Assembly: GCF_000744655.1 (NCBI RefSeq)
Contig: NZ_JQMJ01000004.1
Span: forward strand, 5,580,001-5,644,000
Direction of reading: 5' to 3'
Origin: Streptacidiphilus rugosus AM-16
GTDB lineage: Bacteria; Actinomycetota; Actinomycetes; Streptomycetales; Streptomycetaceae
DNA length: 64,000 nt
In this document: piece after piece, positions 55,972-64,000 of the stretch
Layout of the letters: every line of letters starts with the position of its first letter
How positions within the stretch are numbered: the stretch's first letter is position 1
Notes under the pieces: generated by a model
Databases searched by the model: none
Seen by the model: only the letters and a program-made list of their open reading frames with translations
What the model was told of the DNA's origin: nothing
Program-made: the position numbers and the translations under genes

Positions 55972-57002
55972 GGCGCGATCCTTCCATGCGTTCTGAAGAT
56001 CCGGTCGTACGCTGCGGCCAGAAGCTCCGGGTCGTGTCGCGCGCCGTCACCGGCCGCGACGGGTGCCAGCACCAGTTCGGCGCCGAGGCGCTTGGCCGCC
56101 TCGCGGAGCGCCTCGATGTCGGTGGCGGCGCCGACGGCGTCGGCGTCCGCCAGCACGAAGTCCAACTCGACGCCGCGGGCGTGCTCCAGGAAGACCTCCA
56201 GGTGCCGCTGCGGCGAGAAGCCCTCCGTCTCCCCCGGCTGGGCGACCAGGTTGAGCGCGAGGACCTTGCGGGCCTGGGTCGTGCTCACCGCGTCACGCAG
56301 CTGAGGGACCATCAGATGCGGAAGCACGCTGGTGAACCAAGATCCGGGGCCGAGGACCACCCAGTCCGCGGCGTGCACCGCCGCCACCGCCTCCGGCACC
56401 GCGGGCGGGTCCTCGGGCAGCAGCCTGATCGCTTCCACGGTACCCGGTGTCACGGCCACCTCCGCCTGGCCCCTGACCAGGCTCAGCTCCTGCGGGAGCT
56501 CCGGGTTCAGGCCGCGCACGGTCGCCTCGATGTGCAGCGGGACCGCCGACATCGGCAGCACCCGCCCGTGCGCGCCCAGCAGCCGGCCGACCCACTCCAG
56601 CGCGGCGACCGGGTCGCCCAGCTTCTCCCAGAGCGCGACGATCAGCAGGTTGCCGACGGCGTGACCGTGCAGTTCGCCGTCGCTCTGGAAACGGTGCTGG
56701 ATCACCTCGGACCAGGTCCGGCCCCACTCGTCGTCGCCGCAGAGCGCGGCCAGGGCCTTGCGCAGATCCCCCGGCGGCAGCACGCCGAGCTCGTCCCGCA
56801 GCCGACCGCTGGAGCCGCCGTCGTCGGCGACGGTGACCACGGCGGTGAGCTCGCCGGTGAGCCGGCGCAGCGCCGAGAGCGAGGCGGAGAGGCCGCGGCC
56901 GCCGCCCAGGGCGACGATCCGCGGTGCCCGCCTGCCTCGGCGTCGCGACTGCCGGAACGGTCCGCCCGAGCCGCCGGACGAACCGCTGTAGGATCCCGCC
57001 AC
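55962..57002 (-). CDS. yvcK: YvcK/CofD-like protein (gluconeogenesis factor family)
   Basis: A 346-residue Rossmann-like protein of the CofD/YvcK family, which binds UDP-sugars and in Bacillus supports gluconeogenic growth and wall synthesis. Conserved segments: [82 protein letters not shown] start at 57000-57002. Its 3' end overlaps whiA. The genomic trio rapZ-yvcK-whiA is a common conserved unit. Confidence 0.95.
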   Translation of the reverse strand: MAGSYSGSSGGSGGPFRQSRRRGRRAPRIVALGGGRGLSASLSALRRLTGELTAVVTVADDGGSSGRLRDELGVLPPGDLRKALAALCGDDEWGRTWSEVIQHRFQSDGELHGHAVGNLLIVALWEKLGDPVAALEWVGRLLGAHGRVLPMSAVPLHIEATVRGLNPELPQELSLVRGQAEVAVTPGTVEAIRLLPEDPPAVPEAVAAVHAADWVVLGPGSWFTSVLPHLMVPQLRDAVSTTQARKVLALNLVAQPGETEGFSPQRHLEVFLEHARGVELDFVLADADAVGAATDIEALREAAKRLGAELVLAPVAAGDGARHDPELLAAAYDRIFRTHGRIAPWR

Positions 57003-57055
57003 CCGCGCCCCTATCGTTCCGTGAGGCGCCCGGACGTCATCCGCGTCCGTGCCTC

Positions 57056-58021
57056 TTATTCACGCCCCATGTCCCGGTGGACCAGCACCGTTTCCAGGCC
57101 GTCGGCGATCAGGCGCTTCGCCAGCCGTTCCGACATCGCCACACTGCGGTGCTTTCCTCCGGTGCAGCCTACGGCAATCGTCATATAGCGCTTGCCCTCG
57201 CGGCGGTACCCCTCGGTGACGATCCGCAGCAGCTCGGCGTAGCCGTTGAGGAACTCCTTGGCGCCCGGCTGGTCGAACACGTACCGGGCCACCTCCTCGT
57301 CCGTGCCGGTGTGGGCGCGCAGCTCCGGGACCCAGTGCGGGTTCGGCAGGAACCGGCAGTCCACGACCAGGTCGGCGTCGACCGGCAGGCCGTACTTGAA
57401 GCCGAAGGACATCACCGTGGCCCGCAGCTCGGGCTCGGCCTCGTCGGCGAAGTGCGCGTCCATCTTGGCGCGCAGTTCGTGGACGTTGAGGTTGGAGGTG
57501 TCGATCACCAGATCGGCCTCGCCGCGCAGCTCGCGCAGCAGCTCGCGCTCGCGCTCGATGCCGTCCACGATCCGGCCTTCGCCTTGGAGCGGGTGCGGGC
57601 GGCGGACGTTCTCGAAGCGACGGACCAGGGCGTCGTCGGAGGCCTCCAGGAAGACCACGCGAAGCCGGACGCCGCCCTTCTCCAGATCGTCCAGGGCGGT
57701 GCGCAGGTCGTCGAAGAAGCTGCGGCCGCGGACGTCGACGACGGCGCTTATCCGGGCCACCGCACCCTGGGAGCGGGCGCCGAGGTCGACCATGGTCGGT
57801 ATGAGGGCGGGCGGCAGGTTGTCGACGACGAACCAGCCGAGGTCCTCCAGACACTTGGCGGCGGTGCTGCGACCGGCGCCGGACATGCCGGAGATGATCA
57901 CGAGCTCCGGCACCTCGGAGGTCTCCTGCGGCTCCTTCGGCCCGGCGGCCTCGTGCGTCCCGTGCAGCGCGTCGCCCGGCTCCGGGGCTGCTGCTTCGGT
58001 TCGCCTTTCAGGCGTGCTCAC
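57056..58021 (-). CDS. rapZ: RapZ-type nucleotide-binding protein (P-loop)
   Basis: A 321-residue protein. The N-terminal P-loop is SGMSGAGRST near 44-53, and the C-terminal domain resembles phosphofructokinase folds. Conserved segments: GWFVVDNLPPALIP, VVDVRGRSFFDDL, SFGFKYGLPVDADLVVDCRFLPNPHW, and IAVGCTGGKHRSVA. In enterics RapZ directs RNase E to a small RNA; its role in streptomycetes is not settled. Only 2 nt separate it from uvrC. It ends in TAA. Confidence 0.94.
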   Translation of the reverse strand: MSTPERRTEAAAPEPGDALHGTHEAAGPKEPQETSEVPELVIISGMSGAGRSTAAKCLEDLGWFVVDNLPPALIPTMVDLGARSQGAVARISAVVDVRGRSFFDDLRTALDDLEKGGVRLRVVFLEASDDALVRRFENVRRPHPLQGEGRIVDGIERERELLRELRGEADLVIDTSNLNVHELRAKMDAHFADEAEPELRATVMSFGFKYGLPVDADLVVDCRFLPNPHWVPELRAHTGTDEEVARYVFDQPGAKEFLNGYAELLRIVTEGYRREGKRYMTIAVGCTGGKHRSVAMSERLAKRLIADGLETVLVHRDMGRE

Positions 58022-58023
58022 TT

Positions 58024-60036
58024 CTACTCCCCGCTTTCGGTCGCATCAGTACAAACAACGCTCGCGGTCGTCTGCGGCTTCCCGATGTCACTCTCTCGAG
58101 TGACTGGTCCTGCTGACTCTTCCATAATCTCCCCCGTCGCCATGTTGACCGCCGGAGCGGTCGGTGTACGCGAGGCCAACGCCGCGGCAACGGCCTCCGC
58201 CGTGCGTCGGCCGACCCCCGGAACCTCGCAGATCTCCTCGATCGTCGCCGCTTTCAGCTTCTTCAGCGAGCCGAAGTGCTTGATCAGCGCCTGCCTGCGG
58301 GTCTCCCCGAGCCCCGGAACAGTGTCGAGGGCGCTGCTTGTCGCACGCTTGGCCCGCTTCTGGCGCTGGTAGGTGATCGCGAAGCGGTGCGCCTCGTCGC
58401 GGACCCGCTGGAGAAGGTAGAGCCCCTCGCTCGAACGCGGAAGCACAACCGGGTCGTCCTCCTCCGGAAGCCAGACCTCCTCCAGCCGCTTCGCGAGCCC
58501 GCACAGGGCGACGTCGTTGACGCCGAGCTCCATCAGCGCCTGCTGTGCCGCGGCCACCTGCGGCTGCCCGCCGTCGACGACGATCAGCTGCGGCGGGTAG
58601 GCGAAACGCCTGGCCTTGCCGGTCTCCTCGTCCTTGAGCGGGGCGCTCTCCTGGTGCCGGAAGCGGCGGGTGATCACCTCGCGCATGGAGCGGACGTCGT
58701 CCTGGCCCTCGAAACCCTTGATCGCGAAGCGCCGGTACTCGCTCTTGCGGGCCAGCCCGTCCTCGAAGACGACCATGGACGCGACCACGTCCTGGCCCTG
58801 CAGGTGGGAGATGTCGTAGCACTCGATCCGCAGCGGCGCGCTCTCCAGCCCGAGCGCGTCGGCGATCTCCTGGAGCGCGACGCTGCGGGTGGTGAGGTCG
58901 GCGGCGCGCTTGGTCTTGTGCAGCGCCAACGCCTGGAGCGCGTTGCGCTCGACCGTGGCCATCAGCTCGCGCTTGTCGCCGCGCTGGGGCACCCGCAGGT
59001 CGACCTTGCTGCCGCGCCGCTCGGCGAGCCACGCCAGCACCGGCTCGACGGGCTCCGGCAGCGCGGGCACCAGCACCTCGCGCGGCACGCCCTCGCCGCT
59101 CTCCTCGCCGTACAGCTGCAGCAGCGCGTGCTCGACCAGTCCGGCGGTGTCGACCTGCTCGACCTTGTCGGTCACCCAGCCGCGCTGCCCGCGCACCCGG
59201 CCGCCGCGCACGTGGAAGATCTGGACGGCCGCCTCCAGCTCGTCCTGCGCGAACGCGAGGAGGTCGGCGTCGGTGCCGTCGCCGAGGACGACGGCGTTCT
59301 TCTCCATGGCGCGCTTCAACGCCTCTATGTCGTCGCGCAGGCGACCGGCCTTCTCGTACTCCATCTCGGCGGCGGCCTCGCGCATCTGCGTCTCCAGCCG
59401 CTTCAGGTACGCGCCCGCGTGGCCGGCCATGAAGTCGCAGAACTCCTCGGCGAGCTCGCGGTGCTCCTCGGCGCTGACGCGCCCGACGCAGGGCGCGGAG
59501 CACTTGCCGATGTATCCGAGCAGGCAGGGCCGGCCGATCTGCTCGGCCCGCTTGAACACCCCGGAGGAGCAGGTGCGGACCGGGAAGACGCGCAGCATCA
59601 GGTCGACGGTCTCGCGGATCGCCCAGGCATGGCCGTAGGGACCGAAGTAGCGCACGCCCTTCTTCTTGGGCCCGCGCATCACCTGGACCCGGGGGAACTC
59701 CTCGTTGAGCGTGACGGCGAGGGAGGGGTAGCTCTTGTCGTCGCGGTACTTGACGTTGAACCGCGGGTCGAACTCCTTGATCCAGCTGTACTCCAGCTGC
59801 AGCGCCTCGACCTCGGTGCCGACCACGGTCCACTCGACGGACGCGGCCGTGGTGACCATCGTCCTGGTGCGCGGGTGCAGGCTCGCCAGGTCCTGGAAGT
59901 AGTTGGCGAGCCGCTGCCGCAGGCTCTTGGCCTTCCCGACGTAGATCACACGGGAGTGCGCGTCCCGGAACTTGTAGACCCCGGGCGAATCCGGAATCTG
60001 CCCGGGGGCGGGACGGTAGGTGGACGGGTCAGCCAT
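58024..60036 (-). CDS. uvrC: Excinuclease ABC subunit C
   Basis: A 670-residue nuclease that makes the two incisions in nucleotide excision repair. GIY-YIG domain at about 17-95 ([23 protein letters not shown]), UVR domain around 200-240 ([23 protein letters not shown]), the RNase H-like domain ([15 protein letters not shown]), and C-terminal helix-hairpin-helix pairs ([38 protein letters not shown]). The ATG at 60034-60036 is preceded by 73 bp without a gene. It heads the rapZ-yvcK-whiA unit. Confidence 0.97.
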   Translation of the reverse strand: MADPSTYRPAPGQIPDSPGVYKFRDAHSRVIYVGKAKSLRQRLANYFQDLASLHPRTRTMVTTAASVEWTVVGTEVEALQLEYSWIKEFDPRFNVKYRDDKSYPSLAVTLNEEFPRVQVMRGPKKKGVRYFGPYGHAWAIRETVDLMLRVFPVRTCSSGVFKRAEQIGRPCLLGYIGKCSAPCVGRVSAEEHRELAEEFCDFMAGHAGAYLKRLETQMREAAAEMEYEKAGRLRDDIEALKRAMEKNAVVLGDGTDADLLAFAQDELEAAVQIFHVRGGRVRGQRGWVTDKVEQVDTAGLVEHALLQLYGEESGEGVPREVLVPALPEPVEPVLAWLAERRGSKVDLRVPQRGDKRELMATVERNALQALALHKTKRAADLTTRSVALQEIADALGLESAPLRIECYDISHLQGQDVVASMVVFEDGLARKSEYRRFAIKGFEGQDDVRSMREVITRRFRHQESAPLKDEETGKARRFAYPPQLIVVDGGQPQVAAAQQALMELGVNDVALCGLAKRLEEVWLPEEDDPVVLPRSSEGLYLLQRVRDEAHRFAITYQRQKRAKRATSSALDTVPGLGETRRQALIKHFGSLKKLKAATIEEICEVPGVGRRTAEAVAAALASRTPTAPAVNMATGEIMEESAGPVTRESDIGKPQTTASVVCTDATESGE

Positions 60037-60109
60037 GCCTCACAGGTTATCGATCGCCTGTGACGGACGGGGTGACCTGCGCGGATTTGGACATGAGAGG
60101 CACGGTCGC

Positions 60110-60328
60110 TCAGCTCCTGCCCTCCGGCCCCTGCTCCGCCTTCGTCGAGGCACCGCGCCGCCGGACCCATCGGACGGTCTCCCCCACCAGCCACACCGTG
60201 CCCAGGCAGGCCGCCAGAAGCCAGAAGACGTGGTGCGAGAGCCAGCCGGGAAGTTTCGCGATCACGATGATCACCGCGACGTAGCCGCAGAAGATCAGGA
60301 GCGGCCGCTTGGACACCGAACTCCTCAT
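60110..60328 (-). CDS. Small membrane protein adjacent to the RHS gene (72 aa)
   Basis: A 72-residue protein with two predicted helices (PLLIFCGYVAVIIVIAKLPG and HHVFWLLAACLGTVWLVGET) and a charged C-terminal tail (RWVRRRGASTKAEQGPEG). GAGGACCTTGA precedes the ATG at 60326-60328. It is the first gene after the RHS protein on the same strand, 117 nt past its stop, with a hairpin between. RHS toxins are often followed by a cognate immunity protein, and a small membrane protein would suit a membrane-acting tail; this is inference. It could equally be an unrelated streptomycete membrane protein. Confidence 0.65.
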   Translation of the reverse strand: MRSSVSKRPLLIFCGYVAVIIVIAKLPGWLSHHVFWLLAACLGTVWLVGETVRWVRRRGASTKAEQGPEGRS

Positions 60329-60409
60329 TCAAGGTCCTCTCGTAACGTTGCACGTGTGGCGGGGTCCGCCCACCCCTTGGCTGGACGGACCCCGGCCCTT
60401 GTCGGGCGA

Positions 60410-60439
60410 CCGCCGTAGCCCCGGGTGAGGCTACGGCGG
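60410..60439 (-). terminator. Hairpin terminator after the RHS gene
   Basis: A perfect 11-bp stem (60410-60420 with 60429-60439) and an 8-nt loop lie 6 nt after the RHS stop codon. A second, looser palindrome (GGGGTCCG and CGGACCCC at 60361-60368 and 60386-60393) follows. Confidence 0.75.
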
Positions 60440-60445
60440 GGACGC

Positions 60446-63400
60446 CTACAGGTACCTGGAGAGTGCCAACACGAGGCCGGCGACCCTGCTCCAGAGAGCG
60501 TTGGACACCTGTCGGCGGATCGCAACGGGAATCCAGCGGGTGAATCCGGCGGTGAAGAGTCCTATGACGAACGCCTCCACCCCGGTGTACACGTAGTCCC
60601 AGAACCCGTGGTGCCCCGAGCTCATCCAGAGATCGAAGACCGCGACGGCAGCCGCCGTCGCCGCGTGCCAGAACAGGTAGCCGAAGAGAGTCCCGCACAG
60701 CCCGCCGGTCTCTCCGGTGCAGAGGGCCAGGACGACGCCCGCAACTGCGTTGAAGGCGACCATGAGCGCCCAGCGGACGGCACCCTTGACGTAACACTTC
60801 CAGTTCCAGCCGCACCACTTGCCATCGATGTCGAAGTTGGTGAGCGGGTTCTGGTACACGTAGTCGTACGGGTTGGCGTTGCCGCCGCTGACCGGGTCCA
60901 CCTGGTTGAAGCGGCCCGTGTTCGGGTTGTAGACCCGGACGCCCATCAGGATGGTGCCGCCGAGCGGGGTCGAAGCCCGCTGCGCACCACCGAGCCAGCC
61001 GTACGTGGATGCGGCGGCGGTCTCCTGGGCGCCGAACTCGGTGTAGGTGTACGTCGCCGTCGGGCCCAGATCGCTCGTCCCGGCGACCTCGGCCGCCATC
61101 ACGTCGCCGTGGAGATCGACGAGTTGCAGCGTGGTGCCGGCGCCGGAGACCTCGGCCGCGAGCGAACCGAAGGCGGTCACGTTCCGGGTCGAGGTGCCGT
61201 CCGAGGCCGTCGTGAGGAACGGGTTGTCGCTGTCGTCGGCGTAGTAGTCGGTCGTGGTGACGCCGGTGACGCTGTCCGTGGAGGACCCGAAGCGCTCCCC
61301 CTGCGGGTCGAGCTGGTAGCTCACGGTGTCGCCGGCCTGGCTCTGGGAGGCGACGAGCCCGTTGTCGTAGTAGGAGGCGGTCAGGGCGCCCGTTCCGCCG
61401 GCGTCGACCGCCGGCGTGGTGGTGATGTCCCCCAGGGTGTCGTAGGTGTAGCCGGCGTCGGTGATCCGGTCGGCGGCGTCGTAGGCGTGGGACTGCGAGG
61501 TCGTCGACGTGGTCTGGCAGGAGCCGTCCGTGGCCGGTGCGCCCGTGGTCCGGGCCGTCCGGTTGGAGTCGGCGTCGTAGCTGTAGCTACGGGTGGTGCA
61601 CTGTCCTGCCTGGGTGTCGGCGACGGTGGCGAGCCTGTCGTTGGCGTCGTAGGTGTAGGCCTGGCTGCTGCCCAGAACCGTCCGCGCCGCCCAGTCGTCC
61701 GCGCTGTTCAGCGTGACGGAGTCGCTGAGCGATCCGGCCCACTGGCTGTTGGCGTAGGTCAGTCCGGTCGCGGTGCCCGTGGCGTCGTAGCCGTACGTGC
61801 CGGTGGTGCCACCCGGGTACGCCTCCTGGGCCAGGCGGCCGTCGGGGTTGTAGGAGGCGGTGAAGGTCCCGGCGAGGGTGTCCGTCTCCGAGGTGACGTG
61901 GTCGCTGTGGTCGCTTCCCTCGTCGTAGGTCAGCGTGGTCGTGTTGCCGCCGGAGCTGCGACTGGTCAGGGCACCGGCGAGGCTGTAACCGAAGCTGGTG
62001 GTGCGGCTGTTCGCGTCGGTGTAGGTGCTGGTCTGGCCCCAGTCGTCGTAGGTGGTCCTCAGGTCGGCGCTGACGTTGCCGGATCCGTCCAGACTCTGGC
62101 TGTCGGTGGTCAGGCCGGTGGTCGGGTCGTAGACGGTCTGGGTCGGCGCGACGGCCGCGCCCATGCCCGTGCCGGTCGTGCCGATCACGTTCTTGATCTG
62201 ACGGCCGGCGGCGTCGTAGGTGACGGTGGTGGTGCGCACGGCCGAGGTGCCGTCGGCGGCGGTGTACGAGTCCGTCTTGGTGACCGGCTCGAGGTAGGTG
62301 TTGTAGGTGTACTGGACGACCGGCAGGCCGGCGAGTCCGGTGGTGACGGGCTGTGCGGCGGGCTCGGTCTTGCAGACCAGGTCGGTCCAGGCCGGCTGGT
62401 TGCCACAGGCCGAGTCGGCGCTGTTGGAGCCCGCCGTGTAGTAGACGGTCCTGGTCGTTCCGACCCCGGCGCCCCCGCTGTCACTGGGCTGGCTGCTGGA
62501 GGTCTGCAGCGGTTCGCCGCCGTAGAGCGAGGAGTCCTCGTTGAAGGCGACGGCCTTGGTGATGTCGAGCTTTCCGGTGCCCGGGTCGGTGATGGTCTGG
62601 AGCGGGTTGTGCAGGGTCCAGCCGATGTTGTCGGTGCCGTCGTTGTAGACGTTCTGGGTGGTGCGGACGTCGACGTCGCTGCCGCCGGTCACCGAACTGC
62701 CGATGCTGGCACCGACGGTGACGGTGGTCACCAACTGGTAGGGGTTGCCGTTGGCGTCCTTGTCGCCGTTGGGCGCGCCCTGGTCGTAGACGTTGTGGGT
62801 GTGGTCACGGACGGTCTGGATGGCCCCCGCGGCCAAGGCCTGGTGGGCCGGCCCGTAGGTGTCGGTCAGCTCGGTCCCGTCGGAGCTGTAGAGGACCTGG
62901 GTGTCGAGCTGGGCCGCGACGGCGGCGGACTGGGTGCCGGCGGCCAGGGCGGTGGCCCGGTTGGCGGCGGTCAGTTCGCGGACGGTGTTGCCGAACTGGT
63001 CGTGCTCGGTGGTGGAGATGTTCCAGCCGCCGTTGTACGTGGCGGTGTTCACCTGACGGCCCTGCGCGTCGAAGTACAGGATCTGGGCGTAGGTCCAGTC
63101 CGTGATCGTGCCGGACGGAGCGTGGTCGGCCGGGAAGACCGCGACGGCCGAGGTCGGCACGTCCTCCTGACCCCAGGTGGCCACGGTGTTCGAGTCCATG
63201 TCCGCAGGGCCGCCTGCGGCGATCGTGAGCGGCACGCTGTAGGCGATGACGGTCTTGGCGCTGCCGCCGCCGTTGGTGGCGTTGTGGGTGCGCGTGACCG
63301 AGACGAGCTTGCCGTAGTTCGCGTCGGAGGCGTTGTAGTCGTAGGCGAGCTGCCACGGCTGGAGCACGTTGGCGGGCTGGCCGCGGTCCTGGGCCGGGTA

Positions 63401-64000
63401 GACGGAGGAGATGCGGCCGTAGTCGGAGTCGCTCTGCGTCTCGTCGTACAGGTACATGGCCTTGAGCGGGGTGGTGATGCGCGGGTCCCACTCGTACTTG
63501 AGACGACCGGTCGAGTCGTAGGTGTAGTCGGCGACCGGAGTCTTGGTGAGGGTGGTGCCGTCCGAGGTCAGGAAGTCGATCTCGGAGATGTTGCCTGTGG
63601 TGCCGTCGTAGGCGAACTGCAGACCGCGGCAGCCGACCGCCCAGGAGGCGGAGGTGGCCGGGTAGGGGCACGCCGTGGTGTTCGGGGCGCTGGTCGCCGC
63701 GTCGGGCGCGACCATGAGCATCAGCTTGCCCTGCGTGGCGCCGCTGTTCGGGTCGTAGACGAATCCGGTCGACTTGCCCGAGCCGGGCTGGGTGACCGTG
63801 GACGGCAGGTACAGGCCGCCGACTCCGCCGGTGGGCAGGACGAAGGTGACCTGGGTTCCGGTGGTGTCGGTCAGGGTGAAGCCGGCCGATCCCTTCGACA
63901 GCGTCAGACCGTCGGCCGCGGCCTCGCCCTGACCCGTGTAGGGGGTGGTGCCGTTGCTCGCGGTGCCCGCGGCGAAGGTCAGCGTGGAGCCGTCCCTGCC
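60446..64000 (-). CDS. RHS/YD-repeat protein with hydrophobic C-terminal tail (5' end cut by window edge)
   Basis: At least 1184 residues are visible and the frame stays open to base 64000, so the N-terminus lies outside. Most of it is a YD-repeat array (repeated YDxxGR-type units such as YTYDANDRLATVADT, YSYDADSNRTARTTG, QYDPTTGLTT) forming an RHS shell. The RHS core ends in GRFNQVDPVSGGNANPYDYVYQNPLTNFDIDGKW, after which a variable tail of about 125 residues begins. The tail has three hydrophobic segments (ALMVAFNAVAGVVLALC; LFGYLFWHAATAAAVAVF; VEAFVIGLFTAGF) and two to three cysteines. Such tails are the toxin or anchoring part in RHS proteins. No nuclease motif is seen. Confidence 0.92.
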   Translation of the reverse strand, partial: GRDGSTLTFAAGTASNGTTPYTGQGEAAADGLTLSKGSAGFTLTDTTGTQVTFVLPTGGVGGLYLPSTVTQPGSGKSTGFVYDPNSGATQGKLMLMVAPDAATSAPNTTACPYPATSASWAVGCRGLQFAYDGTTGNISEIDFLTSDGTTLTKTPVADYTYDSTGRLKYEWDPRITTPLKAMYLYDETQSDSDYGRISSVYPAQDRGQPANVLQPWQLAYDYNASDANYGKLVSVTRTHNATNGGGSAKTVIAYSVPLTIAAGGPADMDSNTVATWGQEDVPTSAVAVFPADHAPSGTITDWTYAQILYFDAQGRQVNTATYNGGWNISTTEHDQFGNTVRELTAANRATALAAGTQSAAVAAQLDTQVLYSSDGTELTDTYGPAHQALAAGAIQTVRDHTHNVYDQGAPNGDKDANGNPYQLVTTVTVGASIGSSVTGGSDVDVRTTQNVYNDGTDNIGWTLHNPLQTITDPGTGKLDITKAVAFNEDSSLYGGEPLQTSSSQPSDSGGAGVGTTRTVYYTAGSNSADSACGNQPAWTDLVCKTEPAAQPVTTGLAGLPVVQYTYNTYLEPVTKTDSYTAADGTSAVRTTTVTYDAAGRQIKNVIGTTGTGMGAAVAPTQTVYDPTTGLTTDSQSLDGSGNVSADLRTTYDDWGQTSTYTDANSRTTSFGYSLAGALTSRSSGGNTTTLTYDEGSDHSDHVTSETDTLAGTFTASYNPDGRLAQEAYPGGTTGTYGYDATGTATGLTYANSQWAGSLSDSVTLNSADDWAARTVLGSSQAYTYDANDRLATVADTQAGQCTTRSYSYDADSNRTARTTGAPATDGSCQTTSTTSQSHAYDAADRITDAGYTYDTLGDITTTPAVDAGGTGALTASYYDNGLVASQSQAGDTVSYQLDPQGERFGSSTDSVTGVTTTDYYADDSDNPFLTTASDGTSTRNVTAFGSLAAEVSGAGTTLQLVDLHGDVMAAEVAGTSDLGPTATYTYTEFGAQETAAASTYGWLGGAQRASTPLGGTILMGVRVYNPNTGRFNQVDPVSGGNANPYDYVYQNPLTNFDIDGKWCGWNWKCYVKGAVRWALMVAFNAVAGVVLALCTGETGGLCGTLFGYLFWHAATAAAVAVFDLWMSSGHHGFWDYVYTGVEAFVIGLFTAGFTRWIPVAIRRQVSNALWSRVAGLVLALSRYL

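Noticed and set aside
60446-64000. CRISPR or satellite repeat in the RHS region
   Set aside because: The periodicity is the protein-level YD repeat; the DNA repeats are degenerate and in frame.

Overview
The window is a very GC-rich, densely packed actinobacterial chromosome segment. Its core gene order is the streptomycete one: sufR-sufBD-Rieske-sufCSU-sufT, an ABC pair, ctaA/ctaB, tkt-tal-zwf-opcA-pgl, rbpA-type gene, secG-tpiA-pgk-gap, and whiA-yvcK-rapZ-uvrC. GTG starts, Shine-Dalgarno-less starts and 4-nt ATGA/GTGA gene overlaps are common. This points to Streptomycetaceae (Streptomyces, Kitasatospora or Streptacidiphilus); the sequence alone does not fix the genus.

Layout. 1-9.1 kb is an accessory-looking stretch: a truncated aminopeptidase N, a ketoglutaric-semialdehyde-type dehydrogenase, a translationally coupled HTH/tandem-TerD pair, several small unknown proteins, a methyltransferase, a secreted protein and a relict gene fragment. 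9.1-13.7 kb is the proline catabolic locus (P5C dehydrogenase and proline dehydrogenase) with a divergent PucR-type activator. 13.9-26.7 kb holds hydrolase, secreted, TetR/permease, zinc-ribbon, acidic, MFS, lipoprotein and channel-like genes, separated by a dispersed nested-palindrome repeat.

26.8-33.5 kb is an eight-gene Fe-S assembly operon led by SufR, with an exact CAAC-N6-GTTG operator at its start. 33.8-45.1 kb carries an ABC exporter, heme A synthase and heme O synthase on opposite strands, and the oxidative/non-oxidative pentose phosphate operon with coupled cistrons. 45.2-50.4 kb is a strain-variable-looking insert (GNAT, APC permease, PfkB kinase, PadR/LLM flavin monooxygenase pair with twin operators). 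50.7-54.7 kb is an RbpA paralogue, secG and triose glycolysis. 55.0-60.0 kb is whiA-yvcK-rapZ-uvrC. The right edge is the 3' part of a large RHS/YD-repeat protein with a hydrophobic C-terminal tail, followed by a small membrane protein.

How the genes work together: PutR-like control feeds proline to glutamate; SufR senses cluster status and controls the machine that supplies Fe-S proteins; CtaB then CtaA make heme A for cytochrome oxidase; Tkt/Tal/Zwf/OpcA/Pgl generate NADPH and pentoses and connect through Tpi/Pgk/Gap to lower glycolysis. No rRNA, tRNA, CRISPR array, transposase or prophage was seen. No clear new multigene system stands out. The most promising items for follow-up are the RHS tail with its adjacent membrane protein, the dispersed palindromic repeat that has become part of a coding sequence, the HTH/TerD pair, and the relict at 8.0-8.2 kb.
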